36,863 nucleotides of DNA, from NCBI GenBank assembly GCA_902770725.1, contig CACXUA010000005.1, positions 1-36,863 on the forward strand, written 5' to 3'. The position numbers and the translations under genes were made by a program. Under the pieces are notes generated by a model. That model did not search any database. It had not been told where the DNA came from and saw only the letters and a list, made by a program, of their open reading frames with translations. This document shows positions 1-8,245 of this stretch, piece after piece. Every line of letters begins with the position of its first letter. Within the stretch, counting starts at the first letter, position 1. The stretch comes from an uncultured Bacteroidales bacterium (GTDB lineage Bacteria > Bacteroidota > Bacteroidia > Bacteroidales > Bacteroidaceae).

Positions 1-73
1 CGAGCCTGGCATCAAAGATATAGAAAAGATAAGGACTTTCATAAAAGGCATTCAGACTTATGAACAGAATTAA
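1..73 (+). CDS. trpF: Phosphoribosylanthranilate isomerase C-terminus (partial)
   Basis: The frame open from the window edge (first full codon at base 2) ends at TAA 71-73 and reads ...EPGIKDIEKIRTFIKGIQTYEQN. The 'PGIKD..KI..FI' pattern resembles the last helix of TrpF, the (betaalpha)8 enzyme that isomerises phosphoribosylanthranilate. Its last 14 bp overlap the trpA start, which fits a translationally coupled trp operon. Only about 23 residues are visible, so the family call rests on this tail and on the trpA neighbour. Confidence 0.6.
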   Translation, partial: EPGIKDIEKIRTFIKGIQTYEQN

Positions 74-836
74 CAAGATATTTCAAGAGAAGAGCAAAGG
101 CTTGCTCTCGCTCTATTTTTGTGCTGGTCATCCGACCCTCGAAAGCACCTGCGACATCATTAAGACCCTGGAACAGAAGGGCATAGACTTCATTGAAGTG
201 GGCATTCCCTTTAGCGACCCGATGGCTGACGGCCCAGTCATTCAGGACGCAGCCACTAAGGCGTTGCGAAACGGAATGAGCCTCCAGAAACTCTTTTCCC
301 AGTTGGAACCGCTTCGAGGACAAGGCGTCCGGCTCCCCCTCATACTGATGGGCTACATGAATCCCATTTATCACATGGGCTACGAGGCTTTCTTCCGACG
401 CTGCAAGGAAGTAGATATCGACGGCGTCATCATTCCGGACCTGCCCTTCAAGGACTATATGGACGAGGTCAAACCCATTGCAGACCGCTATGATATCAGG
501 GTCATCATGCTCATCACGCCTGAGACGAGCGACGAACGCATTCGCTTCATCGACGAAAACACCGATGGTTTCATTTATATGGTCAGTTCCGCAGCTACGA
601 CTGGAGCACAGAAAGAGTTCGACGAAGCCAAGCAGGCTTACTTCTCGCGAATCGACAAGATGGGGCTGAAGCACCCTCGAATGATTGGTTTCGGCATTAG
701 TAATCGCCAGACTTTGGAGAGCGCGCAAGCCAACGCAGCTGGAGCCATTATCGGCAGCAAGTTCGTAACTCTGCTCGACAAACACGGTGCTCCAGAGCCT
801 GCGATTAAGGAACTCTTCAAGGCACTCGAAGAGTAA
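60..836 (+). CDS. trpA: Tryptophan synthase alpha subunit
   Basis: This 258-residue protein has the full usual TrpA length. TrpA cleaves indole-3-glycerol phosphate to indole and glyceraldehyde-3-phosphate and passes the indole to TrpB in the cytoplasmic alpha2beta2 complex. The family signature IEVGIPFSDPMADGPVIQ, with the catalytic Glu and Asp region, lies at about residues 45-63. The 'GFGISNRQT' phosphate-binding loop and 'GAIIGSKF' follow near the C-terminus. The ATG lies inside the upstream trpF reading frame (14-bp overlap). It is probably the last trp gene, since two hairpins and a repeat array follow and the next genes face the other way. Confidence 0.97.
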   Translation: MNRINKIFQEKSKGLLSLYFCAGHPTLESTCDIIKTLEQKGIDFIEVGIPFSDPMADGPVIQDAATKALRNGMSLQKLFSQLEPLRGQGVRLPLILMGYMNPIYHMGYEAFFRRCKEVDIDGVIIPDLPFKDYMDEVKPIADRYDIRVIMLITPETSDERIRFIDENTDGFIYMVSSAATTGAQKEFDEAKQAYFSRIDKMGLKHPRMIGFGISNRQTLESAQANAAGAIIGSKFVTLLDKHGAPEPAIKELFKALEE

Positions 837-868
837 TTCCCAATTCGAAATACACAATTCACAATTGG

Positions 869-933
869 GGCAGGTTTCAACAAATCTGCCTCAACTTGAC
901 AGAATGTAAGCAAACTGGCATAATTTGCTTACA
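869..933 (+). terminator. Two tandem hairpins after trpA
   Basis: The first hairpin is a 9-bp stem GGCAGGTTT/AAATCTGCC (one G-T pair) with loop CAAC at 869-890. The second is a perfect 10-bp stem TGTAAGCAAA/TTTGCTTACA with a 9-nt loop at 905-933. Neither has a clear U-tract, so they may be 3'-end stabilisers or weak terminators of the trp transcript. The position right after trpA supports a 3'-end role. Confidence 0.5.
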
Positions 934-1127
934 CTCTGCATTTCCAAAACCGTCCAAAAACGGCATCGAAATTCAGGGCCTGTACCTAGGTACACAGTTT
1001 CTAGAATTATGTTGGTTTTTGTAACCACTTGGCTTTGTTGAAGTTACATTTTAGGAGTTCTGGAGAGGACAGTCAAAACGCTCGATTTTGCATGTAAAAC
1101 GGGCCATTTCACCGTATTTTAGGGGTC

Positions 1128-1233
1128 ATCCAGACACGTTAAATTACCAAAATCGACGTGTCAAGTTGGAAAACTTCACGTGTGAAGTTTGTCAACTACT
1201 CTAGAGAAGTCGTACGACTTGACCTTTCGAGCC
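1128..1233. repeat. 22-bp-period dyad array, locus 1
   Basis: Five units begin at 1128, 1150, 1172, 1194 and 1216. The best is AACTTCAC-GT-GTGAAGTT at 1172-1189, a perfect palindrome with a 2-nt centre. The unit at 1150 has right arm GTCAAGTT, 1128 has core ACACGTTA, 1194 has ACTCTAGAGAAGT and 1216 has GACTTGAC. A hexamer GCATGT at 1090-1095 is also in register further upstream. The array sits in the gap between convergent genes. Confidence 0.75.
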
Positions 1234-1322
1234 GATAAAGTCTCCATAATTTACGTAAATTCACTCAGTTTTGTATTCAAAACCGAAATAGCAAAAAGAA
1301 AGCAAAATGGGCAGATTGGTGA

Positions 1323-1904
1323 CTAAAGTCCCAGTATGATGCCGGCAAATCCGCAAAGCAAAATGATGAGGATTGGGCCGAGACGATAGACTTTTTGGGC
1401 AATGAAAGCGAAGAGGAAAAGGAAGATGCTGAGGCAGAAACGCCAGGGATTCTCGCTCATCGAACTGAAGTTCTCGCTGTTCATCAAGAGCAAAGCGGCA
1501 GCAAGAATCAAGCCTACAACAGCTGGACGCAAGGCGCTGAAGACGTTCTCGACTGAGGGATGATTCCTGTACTTCATGAGAAATTTGCTGATGAGCAACA
1601 TCAAAACGAAACTCGGAAGCACGACCGCGAAGGTTGCAATAAAACTTCCCAAAACGCCCCAGGCTGGCGAATAACCCGCGTTAACGAGTGCCGTGTAGCC
1701 GACATACGTGGCAGAGTTGATGCCGATAGGTCCCGGAGTGCTTTGGCTGACAGCCACAATGTCCGTGAACTGCCCCATTGTCATCCAATGATAATGTCCC
1801 ACGACCTCGCCCTGAATCATAGAAATCATGGCATATCCCCCGCCGAAACCGAAAAGACCGATAAGGAAGAAGGTCCAGAAAAGCTGTAGTAGGAGCGTTA
1901 TCAT
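1323..1904 (-). CDS. Chromate transporter family (CHR) half-protein, second gene
   Basis: This 193-residue membrane protein belongs to the short-chain CHR family, in which two single-domain proteins replace one two-domain ChrA. The N-terminal motif FGFGGGYAM.S.IQ (about residues 18-32), the 'SQSTPGPIGINSATYVG' loop (about 54-70) and four to five hydrophobic segments are typical. The substrate is not certain: family members export chromate in some bacteria, but many Bacteroidales copies have no tested role. The start lies 6 bp after the stop of the paired gene, so the two are surely co-expressed. Confidence 0.88.
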   Translation of the reverse strand: MITLLLQLFWTFFLIGLFGFGGGYAMISMIQGEVVGHYHWMTMGQFTDIVAVSQSTPGPIGINSATYVGYTALVNAGYSPAWGVLGSFIATFAVVLPSFVLMLLISKFLMKYRNHPSVENVFSALRPAVVGLILAAALLLMNSENFSSMSENPWRFCLSIFLFLFAFIAQKVYRLGPILIILLCGFAGIILGL

Positions 1905-1910
1905 AAGGCG

Positions 1911-2453
1911 TTACGAGTTAACGAAGTCATCTTTGAGATACTTTCCATAGACATAACCTGAGACACCTGCCGCGAGAACTACGAAGATAGGACTCACTCC
2001 GAGCATCCAGATAAGGAAGGCTGCGACAAGAGGTATCCAGACGTTGTAGCGGTTTATCTTGGCACTCTTTGCCATCCTGAAGACGGGCAATGCGATGAGT
2101 GCCACAACTGCCGGACGAATGCCACGGAAGAAATGCTCCACATAGACGTTTTCACGGAACTGTTGGAACACGAGTGCGATGGCCAGGATACACAGGAAAG
2201 AAGGCAGACAAGTACCGATAGCGCTGACGAACGCCCCTTTGTTGCCCATTCGTTTATTGCCGATGAAGATGCTGATATTCACGGCAAAGATGCCCGGACA
2301 CGATTGCGCGACGGCAATCAGGTCGAGCAGTTCGTCATGACCTACCCAATGCTTCTCGTCCACGACCTTCTGTTCGATGAGCGGAATCATTGCATATCCG
2401 CCCCCAATCGTAAAGAAGCCTATCTGGAAGAAAGTCTTGAAGAGTTCAAACAC
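1911..2453 (-). CDS. Chromate transporter family (CHR) half-protein, first gene
   Basis: This 180-residue protein pairs with the gene 6 bp downstream. Both begin with a matching TFF.IG.F..GGGYAMI motif, and here the second conserved loop is 'AVAQSCPGIFAVNISIFIGN'. Hydrophobic segments fill the rest, as in a single CHR domain. It probably forms a heterodimeric inner-membrane anion transporter with its partner. It follows purL by 42 bp of AT-rich repeat on the same strand, so it is probably transcribed with purL, although no purine link is known to me. Confidence 0.88.
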   Translation of the reverse strand: MFELFKTFFQIGFFTIGGGYAMIPLIEQKVVDEKHWVGHDELLDLIAVAQSCPGIFAVNISIFIGNKRMGNKGAFVSAIGTCLPSFLCILAIALVFQQFRENVYVEHFFRGIRPAVVALIALPVFRMAKSAKINRYNVWIPLVAAFLIWMLGVSPIFVVLAAGVSGYVYGKYLKDDFVNS

Positions 2454-2511
2454 CTCTTAATTTACGATTTGACGATTTACAATTTACAATTTATTTTACA
2501 ATTTACTTTCA
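2454..2511 (-). repeat. AAATTGT-type short tandem repeat at the purL 3' end
   Basis: On the minus strand the last purL codons (Ser-Lys-Leu-stop) read straight into a string of AAATTGT and AAATCGT units that fills the gap to the chromate transporter gene. The repeat overlaps the purL stop codon. Similar AATTTACAATTT strings are, from memory, scattered in Bacteroidota intergenic DNA. No function can be inferred. Confidence 0.6.
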
Positions 2512-5500
2512 ACCCATTTTCTAGCATTCACGAAAGCCTCTATCCAGGGTGTCACCTCATCCTGGCGTTCTGCGGGATAGTAGCCGCACTGCCAGGGGAA
2601 GAAGGCTCGCTCGAGGTGAGGCATCATGGCCAAGTGTCTGCCGTCTGCCGAAGCGATACCTGCGGCTGAGAAGTCGCTGCCGTTCGGGTTGGCGGGATAG
2701 CCGTCGTAGCTGTACTTGAGCACGATATTGTAGTCTTCCTCCTTGCCAGGCAGGTGGAACTTGCCTTCTCCATGAGCCACCCAAATGCCCAATCTGCTGC
2801 CACTAAGGCTGCCCATCAAGACACTTTGGTTCGTCTGAACAGTCAAGCCGACAAAGTTCGACTCGAATTTATGGCTGTCATTATGGAGCATCTTGGCTTT
2901 CGAAGTACCTATCAACCCCAGTTCCACCATCAATTGACACCCGTTGCAGACGCCAAGGGAGAGTGTGTCGGGACGGCTGTAGAAACGGTCCAGTGCCTCT
3001 TTTGCCTTGGGATTGTAGAGGAAAGCACCTGCCCAACCCTTTGCCGAGCCAAGCACATCGCTATTAGAGAAGCCGCCGCAGAAGACGATAAAGTTGATGT
3101 CGTCGAGCGTTTCCCTGCCCGAAATGAGGTCAGTCATCATGACATCCTTCACGTCGAAGCCTGCCAAGTAGAGCATGTAGGCCATTTCCCTCTCGCCATT
3201 TGTGCCTTTCTCGCGGATGATAGCTGCTTTTACACCACTCTTTTCCCTACGGTCCGGGGTCAAACCAAACTGGCTGAGTTTGCCTGTAAAGCTTGGCAGG
3301 AAGTTCCATTCGAGCGGCTGCTTGCGATAGTTTTCATAACGTTCCTTTGCCTTACCATTGAAGCTTTGCTTGCAGTCGAGCAGATAACTGCTTGCATACC
3401 AAACATCACGAAGGTAATCAATGCCAAACTGATATTGTGCTCCAGCCTTTTCCATGAGGATGTGACGCTCTTCGCAAGGACGACCGATGTTAACATAACC
3501 GACTCCCGCATCCTCAAGGAACTTCTTGACCTCCGTGCGATTCTTGTCGGCAACCTGTATGACGATGCCTGGATTCTCTGCAAAAAGGAGCTTGACGAGG
3601 TCGTCGCACTTCATCTTGTCGAGGTTTATCTCGAGTCCGCCCTCAGTATTTGCGAAGCACATTTCCAGCAGACAAGTGATGAGACCGCCTGCTGAGATGT
3701 CGTGACCGGCAAGGATAAGTCCCTTCTTTATCAAGTCTTGAACGGCGTTGAAGGCATCGCGGAAGTACTCCGGATCGCGTACCGTAGGCACATCACTACC
3801 GACTTTCCCCATGCTTTGGGCAAATGCGGAACCGCCCAAACGCAACTTATCGAACGAGAAGTCTATATGATATAATGTAGAGGGGCAGTTCTTAAGGACC
3901 GGGCTGACAACCTTCTTGATGTCGCTCACCTGGCCACCACTGGAAACAATGACTGTTCCAGGGCTGATTATCTTTGTTCCATCAGGATATTTCTGCGTCA
4001 TAGAGAGGCTGTCCTTGCCCGTCGGAACATTGATTTGAAGAGCACAGCAGAAGTCGCTCAACGCTTCAACTGCCTGATATAGACGTGCATCCTCGCCTTC
4101 CTGAGCACGACAAGGCCACATCCAATTCGCGCTAAGACTGACGCTATCCAGTCCTTCTTCGAGCGGTGCCCAAAGGATATTCGTCAGAGATTCTGCGACA
4201 GAGAGGACGCTTCCTGCAGCGGGATTGGCAAGAGCGGCTTGCGGAGCATGACCGAGAGCCGTTGCAATACCTTTCTCACCACGATAGTCGAGGGCAACCA
4301 CACCACAGTCCGAGAGCGGCAACTGCAGTTCGCCCTGACATTGTTGGCGTGCCACCTTGCCCGTCACAGAACGGTCAACCTTGTTGGTCAGCCAGTCCTT
4401 ACAAGCCACAGCTTCAAGTTGAAGCACTCGAGCAACCTTTCCGCTGAGGTCCTTTTGGTCGTAAGAAACATTCTCGTAAGCACGTTCCACCGTCTTATCT
4501 CGCATGACAGTCTTGGGACTGTGGCCAAACATCTGAGCCACATCAAGGTCGAAAGGTCGCTTCCCATCCCCTTGTTGGAAGGCGAAATGGGCATCTCCTG
4601 TCGTCTCTCCGACTACATAAAGCGGAGCTCTTTCCCTTTCTGCAATCTTGCGAACATGCTCGATGTGTTTCTCGTCGATGAGGAGTCCCATGCGTTCCTG
4701 GCTTTCGTTGGCGATGATTTCCTTAGCCGAAAGAGTCGGGTCACCAATAGGAAGTTTCGTCATATCAATGAGTCCGCCACACTCTTCCACTAGTTCGGAG
4801 AGGCAGTTCACGTGTCCTGCGCTTCCATGATCGTGGATGCTGACAACGGGATTCACTTCCTCTTCGCAAAGCGCACGCACCAGATTGTTGGCACGCTTCT
4901 GCATTTCCGGGTTGGCACGCTGAACTGCGTTAAGCTCGATGCCACTCGAATAGCGACCCGTCTCCACGCTGGAAACGCTACCGCCACCAAGTCCGATGCG
5001 GTAGTTATCACCTCCCACAACCACAATCTTATTGCCTTTCTGAGGTTCTTTCTTCAGGCAATCGCGCTTCGTGCCATAGCCTACGCCGCCAGCCAACATG
5101 ATGACTTTGTCGTAGGCATATTGTTCCTGACCTTCCTGATGCTCGAAAGTGAGGACAGATCCTGTGATAAGTGGCTGCCCGAACTTGTTTCCGAAGTCGG
5201 AAGCACCATTCGAAGCCTTGATGAGAATCTGCTCAGGCGTCTGGTAGAGCCACTTCCTGACAGGCAAGATCTGCTCCCATTCGCGCTCTTCCTCCGTTCT
5301 GGGATAGCTCGTCATATACACCGCAGTACCTGCGATGGGCCATGAACCGACGCCGCCTCCCATACGGTCGCGAATCTCGCCGCCTGTTCCGGTGGATGCT
5401 CCATTGAAGGGCTCGACCGTAGTCGGGAAGTTGTGTGTCTCGGCTTTAAGGCTGATAACGCTCTCTATGTCACGCACTTCGAAGTAATCGCTCGTGCTGT

Positions 5501-6182
5501 GGTCCTTCGGAGCGAATTGCTCAACAACCGGTCCTTGAGCAAACGCCACATTATCTTTATAGGCAGAAATGATGTGATGGGGGTTCTCCTGGGTCGTTTT
5601 CTTTATCATCTGGAAGAGAGACGACTCTTTTTCTTCGCCATCGATGATAAAGGTTCCGCCAAATATCTTGTGTCGGCAATGCTCACTATTGATTTGAGCG
5701 AAGCCAAAGACCTCGCTGTCAGTGAGTTTCCTGCCGAGTTGACCTTCCACTTTATGCAGGTATTCAATCTCTTCGGGGGACAGCGCGAGGCCTTCTTGCT
5801 CGTTGTATTCCTCCAGATTCTCGATGCTGATGATGGGCTCGGGCTTCTTGTTGATGGTGAAGATGTCCTGATTCAGGCCGTGATAGAGGCGCTGAAGCAT
5901 GGGGTCGAAGTCAGCATTCTCGTCCGCAACGGGGAAATATTCCTCAATTCGCGAAATGCCCTCGATGGCCATATTCTGCGTGATTTCGACCGCGTTGGTG
6001 CTCCACGGCGTAATCATTTCGCGGCGAGGACCCACGAAATAGCCTTGCAAGTTCTGTTCTTTTTCAGTGTTTGCTTCACCATAAAGCCAGCAGAGTTTTT
6101 CGATTTCTGCCTGTGTCAGAGCCTTTTTGCTCTCAGTTGCGATGACACTTTGCTGGGGAGTCTTGAAGAAAGTTATCGTCAT
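2496..6182 (-). CDS. purL: Phosphoribosylformylglycinamidine synthase (single chain)
   Basis: This 1228-residue protein is the large fused form, with synthetase and glutaminase on one chain. It converts FGAR, ATP and glutamine to FGAM in cytoplasmic purine synthesis. The order is an N-terminal PurS-like region with 'GPRREMITPWSTNAVEI', a linker with 'HCRHKIF', two AIRS-type ATP-binding halves ('SLKAETHNFPTTVEPFNGASTGTGGEIRD'-type loop near residue 250, 'VPTGKDSLSM' later), and a C-terminal class I glutaminase domain with nucleophile Cys in GVCNGCQLM and the His-Glu pair in PHLER. The start ATG follows a TAnnTTTG box by about 28 bp. Two chromate-transporter-family genes lie downstream. Confidence 0.97.
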   Translation of the reverse strand: MTITFFKTPQQSVIATESKKALTQAEIEKLCWLYGEANTEKEQNLQGYFVGPRREMITPWSTNAVEITQNMAIEGISRIEEYFPVADENADFDPMLQRLYHGLNQDIFTINKKPEPIISIENLEEYNEQEGLALSPEEIEYLHKVEGQLGRKLTDSEVFGFAQINSEHCRHKIFGGTFIIDGEEKESSLFQMIKKTTQENPHHIISAYKDNVAFAQGPVVEQFAPKDHSTSDYFEVRDIESVISLKAETHNFPTTVEPFNGASTGTGGEIRDRMGGGVGSWPIAGTAVYMTSYPRTEEEREWEQILPVRKWLYQTPEQILIKASNGASDFGNKFGQPLITGSVLTFEHQEGQEQYAYDKVIMLAGGVGYGTKRDCLKKEPQKGNKIVVVGGDNYRIGLGGGSVSSVETGRYSSGIELNAVQRANPEMQKRANNLVRALCEEEVNPVVSIHDHGSAGHVNCLSELVEECGGLIDMTKLPIGDPTLSAKEIIANESQERMGLLIDEKHIEHVRKIAERERAPLYVVGETTGDAHFAFQQGDGKRPFDLDVAQMFGHSPKTVMRDKTVERAYENVSYDQKDLSGKVARVLQLEAVACKDWLTNKVDRSVTGKVARQQCQGELQLPLSDCGVVALDYRGEKGIATALGHAPQAALANPAAGSVLSVAESLTNILWAPLEEGLDSVSLSANWMWPCRAQEGEDARLYQAVEALSDFCCALQINVPTGKDSLSMTQKYPDGTKIISPGTVIVSSGGQVSDIKKVVSPVLKNCPSTLYHIDFSFDKLRLGGSAFAQSMGKVGSDVPTVRDPEYFRDAFNAVQDLIKKGLILAGHDISAGGLITCLLEMCFANTEGGLEINLDKMKCDDLVKLLFAENPGIVIQVADKNRTEVKKFLEDAGVGYVNIGRPCEERHILMEKAGAQYQFGIDYLRDVWYASSYLLDCKQSFNGKAKERYENYRKQPLEWNFLPSFTGKLSQFGLTPDRREKSGVKAAIIREKGTNGEREMAYMLYLAGFDVKDVMMTDLISGRETLDDINFIVFCGGFSNSDVLGSAKGWAGAFLYNPKAKEALDRFYSRPDTLSLGVCNGCQLMVELGLIGTSKAKMLHNDSHKFESNFVGLTVQTNQSVLMGSLSGSRLGIWVAHGEGKFHLPGKEEDYNIVLKYSYDGYPANPNGSDFSAAGIASADGRHLAMMPHLERAFFPWQCGYYPAERQDEVTPWIEAFVNARKWVESKL

Positions 6183-6209
6183 ACCTTTTCTTATTTATTC
6201 TTTCGCGTG

Positions 6210-6217
6210 CAAAGTTA
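6210..6217 (-). promoter_or_regulatory. -7 box of purL promoter
   Basis: TAACTTTG on the minus strand fits the Bacteroidota TAnnTTTG consensus. It predicts transcription starting roughly 20 nt before the purL ATG. I could not find a convincing -33 TTTG at the usual 19-21-bp spacing. Confidence 0.55.
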
Positions 6218-6299
6218 CAACATTTTCCTGAGAACTCCTAAGTGTTGACTCCTATTTTTTCCTGTTACAATAAAAATAATGTACGCAGGAGAGAGACAA

Positions 6300-6383
6300 A
6301 ACTTCCCCAGCCATCTTTGCAAACTTAACACGTTATCTTTGCAAAGTTAACACGTCATCTTTGGCAACTTAACACGTTAAGTT
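6300..6383. repeat. 22-bp-period dyad array, locus 2
   Basis: Four units begin at 6300, 6322, 6344 and 6366. Left arms are AACTTCCC, AACTTAAC, AAGTTAAC and AACTTAAC. The last unit is a perfect dyad, AACTTAAC-AC-GTTAAGTT (6366-6383). The linkers between units make second dyads, for example CTTTGCAAAG at 6337-6346, centred 11 bp from the neighbouring unit centre. The array lies upstream of purL and ends 6 bp before the stop of the HTH gene. Confidence 0.85.
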
Positions 6384-6389
6384 TTGAAG

Positions 6390-7052
6390 CTAAGCGTGGA
6401 GTATCAAATCATCCAGCATTTCGGGGGTTCCTTCGAGCCCAGTCATCTTCTTATACAAACGGCGTCTGGTAGAGGTAATCGCCTCTTTGCTATGAGCCGT
6501 CAGGATGGCGATTTCGGAGGGTTTGAACTGTGCTTTAATGAGGAGACAAACGCGGAGTTCCTGCTGGCTGAGCTTATAGACGGACGAGAGATGCTGGGCA
6601 AAGCCATCGCATTGGCTGTCAATCATCGTCTGGAAGCGTTGCCACTCGCCTTCCGTAGGCAATTCCGTCGCAGCACATCGCTTGCGTAAGGCCATCGTTT
6701 CGGGCGAGACGGCAATCCCATGAACACTCTTTTTGTGGAAAAGCGTCTGCTTTTGTTGTTCGAGTTCGTTATCCTTCTGACGCAAGACAAGACGGAGGAT
6801 GAATGCCAACGACACGAGCAAGAGCGCAATTAGGACGGCTACGATTGTCGCGACAAAGCGGTTAGCGCGGCGCTGAGATGCCCTGAAATTATCCTCTTGC
6901 TTCTGTAAAAGTTGGGAGACGGAAGTCGGAACAGAGGTTTCCCTACTGCTGTCTGCGGCAAATGGGACCTCAGCGTAGCAGCCTGCACAACAACAAAGAA
7001 GGACTGCAAGAAGCAGGCTCTTCACATATTGCTGAACTGCACAAGTATCCAT
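6390..7052 (-). CDS. Membrane-anchored LuxR-type HTH protein
   Basis: I take the ATG at 7052 (220 residues) because it gives a signal-like N-terminus (residues 8-27, Leu/Cys-rich) and overlaps the upstream gene by 31 bp. The longer frame adds 38 residues of no evident character. A short extracytoplasmic stretch (28-62) is followed by a transmembrane helix (about 66-90), a charged linker and a C-terminal helix-turn-helix (about 158-205: LSQQELRVCLLI...SKEAITSTRRRLYKKM). This order matches Bacteroidota membrane-tethered regulators, but the usual large sensor domain is absent. The ligand and targets are unknown. Confidence 0.7.
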   Translation of the reverse strand: MDTCAVQQYVKSLLLAVLLCCCAGCYAEVPFAADSSRETSVPTSVSQLLQKQEDNFRASQRRANRFVATIVAVLIALLLVSLAFILRLVLRQKDNELEQQKQTLFHKKSVHGIAVSPETMALRKRCAATELPTEGEWQRFQTMIDSQCDGFAQHLSSVYKLSQQELRVCLLIKAQFKPSEIAILTAHSKEAITSTRRRLYKKMTGLEGTPEMLDDLILHA

Positions 7053-7399
7053 GCCACAGCAAGAAGAAGTATCGAGATGCTTGTGAAAGCCACAGAGAAG
7101 AAGGTGAACTGCGGATTTCGTTTGGTCTCTTTGAAAGGCCAAAACAGGTGTGTGACGGTCATCCAAGGAATGAAGCAGGCCAGAAACATTGTGCCCGTCA
7201 AAGGAGTCTCGTGGTGGAAGCCCCCTATATAAATGTGCAAGGCGAGCATCAAAAGCCAGTAAATACTGAAGGAACAGAGGAAGTACGTCGCATATTCACT
7301 CTTTTTCATTAGTTTCGACGGCCATAGAAGATACACAACAGACATGATGGCAATCACCATTCCCCACAAAGGCCAAGCATTAACAATGAGATTATTCAT
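7022..7399 (-). CDS. Small four-helix membrane protein, unknown function
   Basis: This 125-residue protein has four predicted membrane segments (about residues 8-26, 38-60, 68-87 and 98-121) joined by short charged loops, and no signal peptide or recognised family motif. It starts about 27 bp after a good TAnnTTTG box. Its end overlaps the start of the membrane-anchored HTH gene, so the pair is probably translationally coupled. It might sense or stabilise the HTH protein in the membrane, but that is an inference from coupling only. Confidence 0.7.
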   Translation of the reverse strand: MNNLIVNAWPLWGMVIAIMSVVYLLWPSKLMKKSEYATYFLCSFSIYWLLMLALHIYIGGFHHETPLTGTMFLACFIPWMTVTHLFWPFKETKRNPQFTFFSVAFTSISILLLAVAWILVQFSNM

Positions 7400-7425
7400 A
7401 ACTTCTCGAATTAAGGTTTCTGCCG

Positions 7426-7458
7426 CAAAGTTATGACTTTTTTACGACTTCATGCAAG
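7426..7458 (-). promoter_or_regulatory. Promoter of membrane protein/HTH operon
   Basis: The -7 box is TAACTTTG (7433-7426) and a -33-like CTTG lies at 7458-7455, with 21 bp between. Both fit the Bacteroidota TTTG-N19-21-TAnnTTTG pattern apart from one mismatch in the -33 box. Confidence 0.6.
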
Positions 7459-7480
7459 AAAAGCCGTGTGCAAATTGTGT

Positions 7481-8245
7481 TCATTTCCAAAGACCAAGCT
7501 TTGCGTGCAAAGGACGATGGTCTGAAAAGGTTTCCTCCCCTACCCAAGTGCGATAGTAGGAAAGCGTCGCTTCAGGCGTTGGCAGGAAAAGAGCTACATG
7601 GTCAATGCAGATGTTGGGCTCATCAGCAGGGAAAGTCTTGTCGTAAGACGGGTTGAGGAAGAGGAAATGCTTCTGCATCTCCTTGTAGAAAGGCATGCCC
7701 GGTTCGTCGTTCAGGTCGCCTGTCAGGATGAAAGGTTTCGTCCACTTGCGGGCCTCTTCCACAATAATTGGGACGCTTGCCATGCGGTCCTCGTCGGTCA
7801 GGCTGAGATGCGTGCAGGCCACGACATAATGTTTGAACTCAGTCACCAAGAGCATTCTTGGCTCTTCGCGACCGGGCAGGGGTATGCGATGCACGCTTAT
7901 CGGCTTCTTTTTGCTGAGGATGCCGATGCCATACTTGCCTCCCTGGAAGTTGATAGCAGGGGCAAAGGTGCTGAACATCTTGGCTTCCCGTCCAATCTCC
8001 TCAAGCGAAAAAAGGCGTCCATTACGTTTCGTCATGCTGTCAACCTCTTGAATGGCAGCCACATCGGCATGAGCCTTGCGCAAGATTTGAGCTTGTCTTG
8101 CATGGTCAATCTTCTTGTCGAGACCTTCGCCATGCTGTATATTATAAGATGTAAGGCGGAGAGTGCGCACCCTTTTGGCTTGCACGGAGACAGATGAACC
8201 TGCACACAAAAGTGCAACAAACAGGTAAAGAATGGCTCTTTTCAT
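7481..8245 (-). CDS. Secreted endonuclease/exonuclease/phosphatase-fold protein
   Basis: The ATG at 8245 gives 254 residues with a clean Sec signal peptide (MKRAILYLFVALLCAGSSVS.., cut near residue 22). The conserved EEP motifs appear in order: SYNIQHGEGLD (metal-site Asn), AAIQEVD (Glu), CTHLSLT (His), LTGDLNDEP (Asp/Asn) and a C-terminal SDHRPL (Asp-His). This fold covers phosphodiesterases, sphingomyelinases and nucleases, and the substrate cannot be told here. Its ATGA overlaps the rng stop, so it depends on the rng transcript. The longer frame to 8368 lies inside rng and lacks a signal peptide at its start. Confidence 0.88.
   Translation of the reverse strand: MKRAILYLFVALLCAGSSVSVQAKRVRTLRLTSYNIQHGEGLDKKIDHARQAQILRKAHADVAAIQEVDSMTKRNGRLFSLEEIGREAKMFSTFAPAINFQGGKYGIGILSKKKPISVHRIPLPGREEPRMLLVTEFKHYVVACTHLSLTDEDRMASVPIIVEEARKWTKPFILTGDLNDEPGMPFYKEMQKHFLFLNPSYDKTFPADEPNICIDHVALFLPTPEATLSYYRTWVGEETFSDHRPLHAKLGLWK

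Larger units (their letters stand above)
837..1322. other. Convergent intergenic region, no gene seen
   Basis: This 486-bp gap lies between convergent trpA and the chromate transporter gene. It holds an AATT-rich stretch (841-866), the two hairpins at 869-933, a 14-bp palindrome TGTACCTAGGTACA at 981-994, the palindrome TTCTAGAA at 999-1006, the 22-bp-period array (listed separately) and AATTTACGTAAATT at 1248-1261. No open frame with a plausible start or family resemblance was seen. Confidence 0.7.

Noticed and set aside
39..857. Long minus-strand frame opposite trpA
   Set aside because: It is a shadow of the well-recognised trpA gene with no family motif of its own.
6300..6383. Phased repeats considered as a CRISPR array
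   Set aside because: The 22-bp period covers the whole unit. There are no unique spacers of constant length, the arms vary, the arrays are short and occur at six places, and no cas genes are present.
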